A stretch of DNA of 64,000 bases, from the NCBI GenBank assembly GCA_951804985.1, contig OX638131.1, positions 2,666,001-2,730,000 on the forward strand, written 5' to 3'. Below the pieces are notes generated by a model that was given only the letters and a program-made list of their open reading frames with translations, was not told where the DNA came from and ran no database searches. A program made the translations under genes and the position numbers. This document shows positions 1 to 11,444 of this stretch, in pieces. Numbering within the stretch: position 1 is the stretch's first letter; each line of letters opens with the position of its first letter. The DNA comes from Dryomyza anilis (lineage: Eukaryota > Arthropoda > Insecta > Diptera > Dryomyzidae).

Positions 1-1014
1 TTTTTTAAAATTATTATGAAGCACCCTGTGTTTATGGTATATTTTGTTTCTAATTAGTTTTTGTTGTATTTATTGCAGAACGGAAAAACAATTTATCTTG
101 ATTTGCAAATTTTTTAAATTAGTCTAATCACAGTTTAAACAAAACGGGTAATGATGATATTTCCCAGATACCTAACAGCTGATACTGTTGGTCATCACAA
201 CCCAAATCTTTGCATTGTGTAAATATAATTGTCGCAGCATCGAATGGACTCTGTATACAAAAAAAAAAAAATATTAATTGATTTGATTATTTGTCTGATG
301 CTGATTTCTGTGCAGTGCACTGCAGCCAAATCTAGACAAAGATTATGTGATGCTATTGTTGCTGGGGCTGAGCGTTCTTATCAATCTTAAGACTGCAAAA
401 AGGGTCAAGTTGCAACATAATAATTTGAGTTAAAGCAAATGCTATCAGCGAAGTCGGAATGCTTTAATTATGCATTCCACACTAGTTATACTTTTGCGTT
501 GTCATAGCAGCAGCCACAAACACTTGCAGCAATGACAAAACCCTATAATGAGGCTCATTGTACCTAGTAAGTGTTGAAGTCATTAAGTTCTACTGGTTAA
601 TTGAACTTGTATGTTTTCATAATAGCAATCTATTAGATATTTTGAATTTGTCATTTAGAACATTTATATTTTTCTTCACTTAAATAAAATCGTTTACTAT
701 AAAAGTTAATGTTACTAGAGAATACTCTGTCTGTACTGACTACACAAAAATCCCCCCGTGTACATTGAACTGATTAAAGCGGTGACTCAGGAACAAGGTA
801 TGCATTTCAAGTAACTTCTTATTGATATCATATAGAACGGATTTTAAAATGCATTGGTATCTTGTAAACATTTTTTCACATTACTCTAGTACTCTGATGA
901 ACAGAAATGAAGAATTAAGTACTGCGCAAAACGGAGATAAACAATTTTCCGAACAAATCAGTGAGTATGTAGTAAGAAAACTAGTTTTTGTAATCATTTT
1001 GTTCTGATTTGCAG
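1..1014 (+). other. 5' flank of glycosyltransferase copy 1, with candidate 5' exon and 54-bp intron
   Basis: There is no conserved coding sequence here. A small intron is likely at 961-1014: donor GTGAGT at 961 and acceptor TTTGCAG ending at 1014, two bases before the ATG at 1017. The upstream exon would end at 960. If translated, it is in frame with the main ORF back to ATGs at 822 and 898, so an N-terminal extension is possible. Copy 2 has a similar 52-bp intron but no usable upstream ATG, so I treat this exon as 5' UTR. Nothing else is recognisable in bases 1-800 beyond AT-rich DNA. Confidence 0.45.
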
Positions 1015-1016
1015 CA

Positions 1017-3312
1017 ATGAAACGGTGGACAAAACGCCTTTGGCTGATGTCCATGACGAAATTTATGCGACGTAACATTTTCCTACGAATACTGTTCATA
1101 TTGTTGGTCGTCGTATCATTGCTGTTCATGGTATATTATCCGCGTTTGAATGACTTGCGTTATTGCTTCATAGAACAAAGTCCGTTGGAGCACACAAGTG
1201 GCGATCTGCAACGCTTAGAGGATGTCTTGCTTGCCGACCGCAAACCGATGAAGGGCAGAAACATTTTTTTTCACGAGACCAGCTGTCATCTGCCAGTCGA
1301 AAAGTTAGGTACAGACAGCGTTGTGCCTTCGACGACAACAGCAGCAAAAACGCAGCATAACGCACGTCTATTGAGTCTCAATGCGCGCCAAGCATGTGCC
1401 ATTGAATCGGCGGCGCTGCATAATCCCAACTTTGATGTATTTGTGCTGTTTGCCAGCGCGGTATACAGGGATAATTCAACCGCAAAACAGCCGCTCCTGG
1501 CAGCGCTATTCAGCTATCCGAATGTGCACATGCGCAACTTGAATTTGTGGACATATGCGGCGAATACACCCATCTATGAGTTGATAAAAAGTGGCGCACT
1601 ATTTAAATCGAAGTAAGATTTTTGTTGTTTTTTTTTTAGATATATTTAGAACATAAGCAATTCTTAATAATGGCAGTTTTTAATAATGCCACAACAAAAT
1701 TTATATTTTTACCAAAGTAAATAAAAAAGGCAATCAAATTTCTAGTACTCTGAATGACCCCTTTAAGTTGTTTTAAATTTTAATTTAAATATATTATATT
1801 TTGCGTTCAACACCTGAAAGTAGACCTTGTTTTCTTTTATGATGATTCCCAAAATATTTCGTATAACCGTTCATGAACAAGACCGTTTGCCAAATATTTA
1901 CTTTAGTTAATTTTGAAAATAATTTTTAAATAAACTATGGCTTATTTTTAGGGGCGAATCATAAACATTTTCAGCGTGATTTGGTTTGGAAAACAATTTT
2001 TTGTATTGCAAATTCGAATTTGTATACAAAATTTATCGGAATTTAATGAAAAATGGAACATAACCTCAAAATTATGAAATGAGGATCTAAAAAATTTAAA
2101 TTTATTACATCATTCATTTTACAAATGAGACGAACAATAACTACATCAAATAAAGATTTAATAGTTCGTTTTGATAGTTCGGGGACTTTCGTTATTAGAA
2201 ATTTATCCCGTGATTAGTCCAGATATTTTAAAATTTATATTACCGTTAAGAGAAAAGAAAAGTTTATACGTACAGCTTGGTGAAAAAATCATTTATCATC
2301 AAGATCTATTGAAAAATAATGAAAATATGATAACGGCTGCAAATTTTGAATTTAGCAGTTTTCATTTTATCTTCACATTGATAATCCAGGGATTTAATTT
2401 CGGTATTTTCGGTTTGATATTCACCGAGATCAAGAAATTTTATTATCCCGGGATTCAAAGCCCTAATAATTAACTAGTTTTTACATTTGAATGCAAAGGT
2501 TTTATTAAAATAGTGAAATTTTAAACACATATTGCAAAAAACCCAAACATAATCACGGAAAATCGTGTGAATTAAGGATGATGTCGGCAGGTATCTTTTT
2601 TAAACAAATTCAGTGTCAATACTGGACATTATTTTTTTACGTAGTAAATTATTATTAAATTAACTGTTGATGTCAATTAAAAGGCTATAACCACAAAATA
2701 TTTTTAATTAATAAATCCTTTCTTTTTATTTGCAGACACGTTTTATCACATGTTTCAGATTTTTTGCGTTACATCACGTTATGGCGCTGGGGTGGCACCT
2801 ATCTGGATCTGGATGTCATTGTGAAACAGAGTCTCGAGGATGTGCCGCCAAATTATAGCGGTGCCGAGTCCCCGCTGAATATTGCAGCGGGCGTCATGAA
2901 CTTTGCACCAGAAGGTTTTGGCTTTGTGATAGCCGAGATGTGTTTGCAAGATTTGCTGCAGCATTTCAATGGCTACGTTTGGGGCAACAATGGACCTGGT
3001 GTGATAACGCGTGTTTTAAATCGTATCTGTGACACCTACAATGTACAGATTATGACCAGGCAGCAATGCCGTGGTTTCACTGTTTATGACAAAGAAGCCT
3101 TCTATGCGATACACTGGACAAAGTGGAAGCATTTCTTCGAGGAGCAGTACGTGAATGAGACATTGAAGAAAACGGAACGTTCGATGGTGGTGCATGTGTG
3201 GAATAAGTATTCAGCAGTGATACCAGTTAAAGTTGGCTCCAATGTTGCCTATGGCAGACTGGCTGAGGCACATTGTCCGAAGGTTTATGCAGCATGTGGA
3301 GAGTATTTTTAA
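1017..3312 (+). CDS. alpha4GT: alpha-1,4-glycosyltransferase (A4GALT/alpha4GT family), tandem copy 1
   Basis: The coding exons are 1017-1612 and 2736-3312, giving 390 residues. The donor is GTAAG after phase 2 and the acceptor is TTTGCAG. The product looks like a Golgi type II membrane enzyme of the A4GALT/Gb3-synthase family, which adds alpha-1,4-linked galactose or N-acetylgalactosamine to glycolipids. What is visible: a basic cytosolic tail, a membrane anchor at about residues 21-41, a stem, then the WRWGG-YLDLDV block whose DLD (about residues 223-225) is the nucleotide-sugar/metal-binding DxD motif. The C-terminal alpha-1,4-glycosyltransferase region follows. NST and NET are possible N-glycosylation sites. 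Drosophila has two such enzymes (alpha4GT1 and alpha4GT2); I cannot say which is the ortholog. A related gene follows 3 kb downstream in the same orientation. A possible AATAAA lies at 3462. The start was chosen by alignment with copy 2. Confidence 0.9.
1613..2735 (+). other. Intron of glycosyltransferase copy 1, expanded to 1123 bp
   Basis: This phase-2 intron sits at exactly the same codon as the 71-bp intron of copy 2 but is about 1 kb longer. It is AT-rich. It holds a 100-codon open frame at 2171-2473 that resembles no family I know and is probably not coding. The size difference suggests insertion into copy 1 after duplication, or loss from copy 2. Confidence 0.7.
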
Positions 3313-3861
3313 TACGTGTTTAGTGTTTTTGTGTCCTTAAAGCAATACGAGCATTTGAAACAGTGTTGACACATTTTAGTTATATTTACAAGAAAACTCT
3401 TGCGATTTTTATTTTTGGTTTAAATCACTTTAAAAATCAGGGTTTAGCTTTTTGTTGGTTCAATAAAACCAGCTATTTGAATGGGAGTTATATGAACTTC
3501 CATTGAACTCGAAATTAAAAATGTCTCAAACTGAACATATCCGCTGCTGCACTATGAATATGCGAACGCGCAGGCTGCTACATGCGGACCCCCTTTATTT
3601 ACATGTAACATATCTTGGAATCTGTAAGTAGTCTTAAAAATAGTATAATTTATATCGAATTTGTATCAGCAAATGATAAATAGTAACTTGAAGTGCAATA
3701 TAAAATAATCTACATAGGAAAGTTCTGTGTTGAGCTAATAAAATGTTTGAATAATCTTACAAAAACAGAATGTAAAATATTTATATAAAAAAAATAAGAA
3801 TATAGTCGACTCTCCTATAACACAATTATGTCATAATTTATTGTATGGAATTCATTTATTA

Positions 3862-4037
3862 CACTCAGAAAAAATACAATAAAATAAAAAGTTTTTTTTT
3901 TTACTATTAAAATTAGTCAATTGTATAAATTATTATTTTAATCGGTAAATACTACAAAATATCATGTACATTCTCTTGAGTTTATAAGAAAGTATTTTTT
4001 GTAAATTAATAATTGTTCTATGAATGTTTTCTGAGTG
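3862..4037. mobile_element. MITE, 'CACYCAG' family, copy 1 (176 bp)
   Basis: The terminal inverted repeats read CACTCAGAAAAAATA and, on the other end, TTTTCTGAGTG, with TA flanks. The interior (ACTATTAAAATTAGTCAA, then TAAATTATTATTTTAATCGG) recurs at 21128-21312 and 31644-31860. This copy is diverged from the other two. It is non-coding and too small to be autonomous. Confidence 0.75.
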
Positions 4038-4373
4038 TAGTAATTTTATATTATTCTGTAAAAGAGTCGGCTCTAATATTTAAATATGTCTAACGTTGAT
4101 ATAAACATATCGAGGCTGTAAATGTCACGCAATATTCGAAAGTAGTAACAATCTTAGTAGTATAATTTATTATTTTATTTGTTAAATTGTTATTTGTTAA
4201 TCTATTATTTTGCAAAAAAAGCAATACAAATTAAAAATAAAAGCATTTGAAAAACAAAAGCAGCTCAAATAGTATTAGAATTAAAAATAGTTTAATAGTG
4301 AATTGATTCGAATGCAATACGATATTTAAATAATTGATTTTAGTATAAATTCAAATATATTTTTGAGTATTTA

Positions 4374-4695
4374 TTGCCCTGAATATTATATTAAGTGGTA
4401 CATGAAAGATCTATATACATTTTTATATGGGCTCTACTTCTATGGCGATGATATTTATTTTGTCATTTTTTAGAGTTATTGAATATGGGTATACGTACTA
4501 GGCAAATAAATTTTCTCCACAAAAATTCGTCAATCAAAGACATTTTTTACTTTTGCATCTAAGTATATTCAAAGAATGCATTAAGGTGTTAAAGAAAAAC
4601 ATAAGAAGATGTTGTAAAATTGTATGATTTGCCTTTTACACCATTTAACAACCTAACTTTCATGTACCACAATACAATTATAATTCATAGGGCAA
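4374..4695. mobile_element. Foldback/MITE-like element with about 38-bp inverted ends
   Basis: The left end starts TTGCCCTGAAT and carries TGGTACATGAAAG. The right end is its near-perfect reverse complement (CTTTCATGTACCA, ending ATAGGGCAA). The interior is AT-rich and non-coding. It is a single copy in this window. Confidence 0.65.
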
Positions 4696-6329
4696 TTTAG
4701 AATAGAAAATCTTTATCATTTGACGCTACATATCCAAATTAGTACAATATTCGTATCGTTGGTGACACAAATAATCTGCCCATAATAAGCATAGCATAAG
4801 CATAATAAGAATATTAATAAAAGTACTCAAATACATAGATATTTGAATAGTTGCAAGTGTTTATACTTTTTTGTTGATTTACGTCCAAAAGCAAATGTAT
4901 TTGATTTTACTACATTAATTTTAATGTATGAAAAATAATTACATAATTTTACTATATTTCTAAACAAAATTTGAATCATTTTAAGCATTTCAGCTTTATT
5001 TATATTTCCCGAAATATGTACAATATCTTATTTTATTTTTACTACATCTGTATTTATTTAACTTCAAGAAAATGTCAAAATATTACAACATATACATTAA
5101 GAGTTGAGATGTCAACCAGTTAAGCGAGCAACCCAATGAGTTGGCATCACTAGCGATTCGTTCAGATGCTTAGGTTTTATACCTTGCTCACTTTTACAGT
5201 CATAGCAACGATGTACCAAACGAATATGTAGATGGATTTGGTTTATAGCTGTACGACAAAAGTACTTTCGCAGTACGTTCTTCGTTAGTCCACAATTTTC
5301 AAATAATTAAAAAAATTGCAGAACATAACACAATACAGTTTCGGCAATATGTACAAAATGAATTTTAAATACATTGGGTCATATTAATAAAAATCTTAAT
5401 ATGAAATTAATTTTCAAATTGTATAAAATTCGAAATTGGTAGGTATTAATAAAAACGTTGTAGTTTCAAAATTCTTACTTTCCTTATTTTTTATTAATAT
5501 GACTAATTATGTAGTAAAATTAAGTTAAATAAATACAGTTGTATTCAAAAACTAACAAAATGTAGTAGAATTAAATTTTTCAAAACAAAGAATTAAATTA
5601 GTAAGTCGCTTTTTTCTGTTTAAGAAGTAATTAAAAAATGTCTATATTTAAAGCATATAGGCAATGCAAAGAAATCAAGCATAGATACCCTCGATCTCCT
5701 CTAAAATATCATAGAATTAAGTTATTTTTTACAAGTCACCGACGATATGCATATCGATATTCTCTACATCACATTATTCTATAAGTGGAACGTACAAAAA
5801 TACTTCTACGTTATCAAATAATATAAAATGTTTAGTAAAATAAAAAAATACAAAATGTTAAAATAAATTTCATGTTTTATTTCTTCTTAATTCACTGGCA
5901 GCGTTAACAAGAATCAAAATATAATGATAAATAATCTACAGACATTTTTGTCAAAAGCCGACTACTTTCCTAAGTTGAACATTATTTTTTGATTATTGGT
6001 AGCGCTGTATGGTTATTCATGAAACGGAGCAATTGTCGATGTACAGTAGCAATTGTTTCAAGTAGTCAATAAAATGTTGAGCCGCTTTTGATTTTTGTCA
6101 ACACATATTTATTGTTTTTTTAAATTTGAAATAACAAAAACCTAAAAAAATGTCATATATCAAAAAAAACTTGTCAAAATAAATCTTTTTCAACCTTTAA
6201 CAAAATTCAAAATTGACCGAGAATTTATCCTTTTACCGGCTTAACTTTAAATCCAAAAAAAAAGAAGAACCAACAGTATGTTTCTATAGAAAAAAATCGA
6301 TTACTTTATAATTATTGCTCTTCCCAGAA

Positions 6330-7561
6330 ATGCCACACTGGACACTACAAAGTTGGCTGATTTCCATGGCGAAATTTCTGCGACGCAACGTTTGCTTGCA
6401 AATACTGTTGATATTGCTGGCCGCCATTTCGGTGCAGCTCATGATAAATTTTTATGCGCGTCTGAACGAATTGCGTTTTTGCTTCATAGAAGAAAGTCCG
6501 CTGGAACAACTAAACGGCCACCTGCACCGCCTAAAGGATGTTTTGCTGGCTGAACGTCAGCCGACGAAAGGAAAAAGCATTTTCTTTCACGAGACCAGCT
6601 GCCATCAGAAGTTGAGTAAAGACAGAGCTGTGCCTTCCAAGCCAAGTACAACGCAGCACAACGCTCGTCTATTGAGTCTCAATGCGCGCCAAGCGTGTGC
6701 CATTGAATCGGCTGCGCTGCATAATCCCAACTTTGATGTATTTGTGCTGTTTGCCAGCGCGGTCTACAGCGATAACTCAACCGCACAACAGCCGCTGCTG
6801 GCAGCCCTTTTTAACTATCCGAATGTGCACATGCGCAACCTGAATCTGTGGACATATGCAACGAATACGCCCATCTACGAGTTGATTAGGAGTGGCAGAC
6901 TATTTAAAACGAAGTAAGATTTTTCGCTTCGAACTAATTGGTGAAAAAAGTTTCATGTTTAATATCAATATTTTCTTTTTTCAGACACGTTGTTGTGCAT
7001 GTTTCGGATTTCTTGCGTTATATCACGTTGTGGCGCTGGGGCGGCATCTACCTGGATCTGGACGTCATTGTGAAACAAAGTCTCGAGAATGTGCCGCCGA
7101 ATTACAGCGGTGCTGAATCGAAGAAACACGTTGCGGCGGGCGTCATGAATATGGCTCCAGATGGATTAGGCTTAGTAATATCCGAGATGTGTTTGCAAGA
7201 CTTGCTGTTGAACTTCAATGGGCAAAAGTGGGGCCATAGTGGGCCCGGTGTCATCACGCGCGTTTTAAGACGTATTTGCGGCACCAAAAATGTACACAAT
7301 ATGACCAGCCAGCGGTGCGGTGGCTTCACGGTTTACGGCACAGAAGCCTTCTATGCGATACACTGGTCGAAGTGGCAGCATTTCTTCGAGGAGCAATATG
7401 TGAATGAGACATTGAAGAAAACGGATCGCTCGATGGTGGTGCATGTATGGAATAGGTTCTCAGCGCAGCGACCTGTTAAAATTGGTGCCAATGTTGCATA
7501 TGGCAGACTGGCCGAAACACATTGTCCGAAGGTTTATGCTGCATGCGAAGAGTTCTTTTAA
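6330..7561 (+). CDS. alpha4GT: alpha-1,4-glycosyltransferase (A4GALT/alpha4GT family), tandem copy 2
   Basis: The exons are 6330-6913 and 6985-7561, giving 386 residues, with a 71-bp intron (GTAAG to TTTTTTCAG) at the same codon and phase as copy 1. The architecture is the same: a short basic tail, a membrane anchor at about residues 21-40, a stem, WRWGG-YLDLDV with DLD at about 219-221, and the C-terminal region ending in AACEEFF. By eye about four in five residues of exon 2 match copy 1; the N-terminal tail and stem differ more. The protein should act in the Golgi lumen on glycolipid acceptors. The ATG is two bases after a splice acceptor, as in copy 1, and an in-frame stop precedes it upstream. 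The ORF is intact with the DxD conserved, so it is probably functional; substrate difference from copy 1 is unknown. Confidence 0.9.
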
Positions 7562-8044
7562 ATAACATGTGTTTGGTGTGTGTGTTTTTGGTCTTTAAAG
7601 CATATGTCGAATATTTGAATGGAACATATAAAAAAAAAATTGAAAAACTCGACAGTAACAAAGACACAAACTGAACTGCTGCTTAACCATGCTACATGCG
7701 TCGTAAAGAAGCACCTTAAATTGCATATTACATTTAAATCTGTAAGTATTTGAAAAGATAAAATATATGATATACATTATCAAATTTATACCTAAAAGTT
7801 TTGCAATTTAAAATAAACTACATAGAGAAAAATTGTACATGGGATAGAAAATAATTTCGCATAATTTACAACAATTAAAAAAATATATATATATTTAAAA
7901 AAAAAATACTAGTCCCTTGCACAAAGCGGTTTAGAAATATGTTTAAAAATGTTCTAATTAATTTTTGCTATTTTCGAATTTCAACATTTTTATTTCTTGC
8001 AAGTTTTTAATAAAATAACTAATAAATAAAATCATTATCTAAGT
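7562..8044. other. Convergent 3' ends of glycosyltransferase copy 2 and the CUB gene
   Basis: This short AT-rich spacer lies between genes transcribed toward each other. A + strand AATAAA lies at about 7812. A - strand AATAAA (TTTATT at 7989-7994) is about 50 bases past the CUB gene stop. No other feature was seen. Confidence 0.5.
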
Positions 8045-11000
8045 CTACATGCACTGCACTTGTGTATAACGCAGACACGCCCCAATGTTGTCCTCAGCGC
8101 TGCCCTTCCCCGCACCGTCCCCAAAGTGGACACCAATATAGAACGGCGTCACCGTTGATTCTATGCGACACGGTGTGATGCCAGACGCACAAAACTGCTC
8201 GCCACAATGCACCGGCTCGCATCCGGGCAATGGACCGAATCCCGCACCAATAAAGTCCTCAACGATGCAGGGCATTGTAATGCGATCGCTGCACGTGGTA
8301 AAAAATTGACGCGACCGTCGTTGCATGTTGCGCGCCGCACTGCGTCGCCTAAATCTCAACTCGAATGCATTCCGTAAAAATCCTAAAATATCGAAACCAC
8401 CACTGGCAGGACGTGGTCTCCGGGATACAGGCACCACCGACAGATCATCGTAGTCGCCGCCAGAGCCCTCGACGTCGTCGCTAAGTGGAGAGGTGGCAAC
8501 TGTTGTGGCCACATCGTCAGTAGCATTCACTGCGTCTGCTGCGATTGTTGTTTCTGGGGTTGTGAATAAATAATTTGAAGATACTGTTAATATTAACAAC
8601 CAGAGTAGTAAAAGTAAGCACTACTATGAGTACTAATCCGTTACATTAATTAATGAATTTTAATTATCGATTAAATTATTAATTACAAATATATTAATCA
8701 AACATATTAATCGATGAATCGCACAGCCCTAGAAAAAACCGATTGATTTCATGAAAAAATAGTTATTATTAATCGTAATTTTGATTAATCAAAAATAAGA
8801 TTATTCGATTAATCGAATAATTGATTAATCGTGATTGCGATTAATCAGAATTTCTGGTAAAATGATTAATCGCAGAGTCCTCATTAACATTGTTTAAGAT
8901 AGTTCCGGAACCTTGTATTTTTAGGAACAGAATCACTTTGTTTCACTTTTCATTAACCAGAACCAAAATATTCCATTTGTGTGATACTCGAAACGAACAG
9001 CTTAGTTACAGTTCAAATATGGATTTAGGGTGTGTGCGAGTTCGACTATATTGCTGACTAAACTAAATTGTACAGATTTTCATTCGATCGCCATTCGGTA
9101 ACCGGTAATTGTTCAAGTCCATAATCAATCCATTATCACATGTGTGTTTGCTGTCGTCCAATTTATTTCAAGTTCGTTTGCTCGAAAATTTGCTAAATTG
9201 AAAAGTCGAACACTGCATTACCGACAAAATTTAGTTTAGTCAGCAATTTTGTCGAACTCGCACACACCCTTATTAACCGTAATGTTTCCAATCTAACATT
9301 CGTTACAAATCACAGGATACTTTAATTGTTATTGAGTTACCGGTTTCTTCATTACTTGTCAAACAGTTTAACGTACCTGCAGTTGTAGTTGTGGTGGTAG
9401 TACTTGTTGTTGTAGTGGTTGTTGGTTCTGCTGTTGTTGTCGTCATCGAAATTGTTGTCGTTATTGGAGGATCTGTTGCCGCTGTTGATGATGCTATTGT
9501 CGTTATCGAGCTTGTTGTTGTAGTGTCGCCAGTAGCAGCGGCTGCAGCATCTTGATCCACCCCGCCACCAGAGCGCACCGGCACGCTGGGTCCTATTCGA
9601 AACGATTGCTCATCGCAAGGCTGATACATGATGGAGCACATTTCCGTTTCCTGTCGCATGCAGATACGATAGTGCTGATTGGCCAGATGACGACCATTGT
9701 CCGCAAAGTTAAAAGTCTTCAGTGGATGATTAGGAAAAGCATAAGACACAATTTTATAGACATCATTAGTCTTAGTGGCTGGCTACCCACCTGTATGACA
9801 CCCTCGACGCCCGCGTGGTATTGCAGACAGCCAACAGGTGCGCGCTGACTAAACGGTATCTGCGCAATGCGTATCTCCCACAGGCGAATGGGCAGGAAAC
9901 GTTCGGAGAAATGCATAATTATTTCGATCTCTTGCGCAAGGGTTTCATTGTCCGTCGCGTTACGCTGTGGATAAAGCTGAGCGTATGTGAGCGGCGGCAG
10001 TTGGCCGTAGAACGTCTGACGCGCCGATGGACGACTGCCCACATCGTAATAGAAATGTTGGCCGCTATTCTGGCCACAAAGCGATAAAGTACCCGCCGCA
10101 CCGCCACTCACATTGAATACATCACCGTCACAGACGCCAGTGCGTCGGTTTGGTTGACCCAGTGAGAAATGATAGAAATCGATGCGCAACTGACTGATGT
10201 CTGCGTTTAGCATTTTTACTTTTAGGCTGCAGTCGCTGAAATTGTGCGGCATGAAACTTGGAAAATTCGGCGACACCATGTAAGTGATGTTGTTGGAAAT
10301 CGTCTGATTGCAGCTGGCAATGACTGCAAAATAAAAATATATGAAAATACAAAAAATAAATAAAAAATATTCGAAATACTTACAAATGCAACAGACGCCG
10401 AAACCCATGGCGCACTCGCCTTTGGCGAAACCTCCCTTGAGATGACACTCGTAGGCGTTGAAGCAGGTGCCAGTGCGGCGACCATCATCCGAGAGACATT
10501 CACCGTCAACGGGCACCGGAAACAAATGTATAACTGCTCAAAAGACAGGTTAGGGCATATACTTTAGTAAATTTTTATTATTTTTATATTTTTTATTATA
10601 AATCAGGGATCAAGATTTTCGATTAATCAGAATATTGATTAATCAATTAATCAGGATTATGTTTAATTAAAATTGCGATTTATTAAATTATCATAATTTC
10701 GATTACTCAGAATTTCTGATTAATTAACTTCTGCGTCGCAAAATATTTAAAAAATACTTTAATAAATAATTCTGGAACATTTATTAAATTTGCTTTTATT
10801 TTTTAATTAATTTAAAAATAAATAAAATGTTGAATAAAATTAATTAAACAAAATTCTAATTCATCAGGGTTTCTGATTAGTCAATTTATCAAGATTCTGA
10901 TTAATCAAGATTGTAATTAATTGATTAATCGCACAACCCTACTTAAGACCACGAGAGAAAAATAAAATTATTACCCACCTCTGCTTTTTCTGCCTTCTAA

Positions 11001-11444
11001 ACGGTTGCTGTCGTCGCTGACTGTGTTGTTGTTGTTGCTGATACTGTTGTCATCATCTTCGTCGCCACCATAACTACTCGAAATATATTCTAAAGCGTCA
11101 GCGCCTTCCCCTAAAGTTGTATGAAAACCACCAACATAATCAATCAGTCCGCGACGTCCACTCAATGCGACGTCGTCGACATAAGCGTCTGCATCAAGCG
11201 CCGAATTCTCAGCAACATCCGCATTAACAGCACTCCAAATGTCGTGATGCTTCATGGGCGGCCATGCGTTGTGATTGAAGCTAGTTGCTGCCGAGGTGGC
11301 GCTTGACTCAGGCATTGGTGCGGCTGCCACATGTAGCTGAGGCAGCAGCAATAGACACAGCAGTAGATAAGCGCACGCTCTCGCAGCAACGCAACAGCAG
11401 ACGCATGTTGCTGATAATTTTAATGAAATTTGTCTGTGTGTCAT
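8045..11444 (-). CDS. Secreted CUB-domain protein with Thr-rich linker (five exons)
   Basis: The exons on the - strand are 11444-10979, 10533-10384, 10323-9791, 9716-9377 and 8553-8045. All splice phases agree, and the product is 665 residues. A hydrophobic N-terminal signal sequence (about residues 24-42) is followed by an acidic low-complexity region. A six-Cys segment (about 160-204, GECLSDDGRRTGTC through GFGVCC) comes next. Then a CUB domain (about 208-345), a second region typical of insect CUB proteins (CLQYHAGVEGVIQTFNF, CMRQE), a mucin-like Thr run (about 446-496), and a Cys-rich C-terminal tail ending VQCM. The protein is probably secreted or cuticular/extracellular. Its partner and function are unknown, and I do not assign a named ortholog. 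The second intron is 60 bp and in frame, so it can be read through without a stop. Introns 1 and 4 carry ATTAATC-rich repeats. Confidence 0.85.
8640..8890. repeat. ATTAATC-rich interspersed repeat, copy in CUB intron 4
   Basis: The run of ATTAATC / GATTAAT motifs includes the junction TCGCACAGCCCTA, which recurs as TCGCACAACCCTA at about 10930. Related tracts occur at 10609-10941, around 34043 and 34587-34645, and at 38160-38215. It is a low-complexity, non-coding repeat family that tends to end in TAGGGTTGTGCGATTAATC (or its complement). Confidence 0.6.
9028..9269. mobile_element. MITE with GGGTGTGTGCGAG ends (family A), copy 1
   Basis: The left end GGGTGTGTGCGAGTTCGACT and right end AGTCGAACTCGCACACACCC-type sequence are inverted copies. 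They are followed inward by GCTGACTAAACTAAAT and its complement. The flanks suggest a TTA duplication (9025-9027 and 9270-9272). It lies in intron 4 of the CUB gene. A second copy is at 14634-14853. Confidence 0.75.
10609..10941. repeat. ATTAATC-rich interspersed repeat, copy in CUB intron 1
   Basis: The interval is dominated by GATTAATCA and ATTAATTAA words and ends in GATTAATCGCACAACCCTA. It is the same family as at 8640-8890. It fills most of the 445-bp intron 10534-10978. Confidence 0.6.

Larger units (their letters stand above)
3313..6275. other. AT-rich spacer between the two glycosyltransferase copies
   Basis: No coding sequence is recognised. The spacer contains one MITE with TIRs starting CACTCAG (3862-4037) and one 322-bp inverted-repeat element (4374-4695). 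Around 5750 there is a TATCGATA sequence, identical to the Drosophila DRE core, which could be part of the copy 2 promoter. A short intron, 6276-6327 (GTATGT to TTCCCAG), probably precedes the copy 2 start codon. Confidence 0.6.

Noticed and set aside
2171..2473. 100-codon ORF in the intron of glycosyltransferase copy 1
   Set aside because: AT-rich composition, no domain, and the matching intron in copy 2 lacks it.
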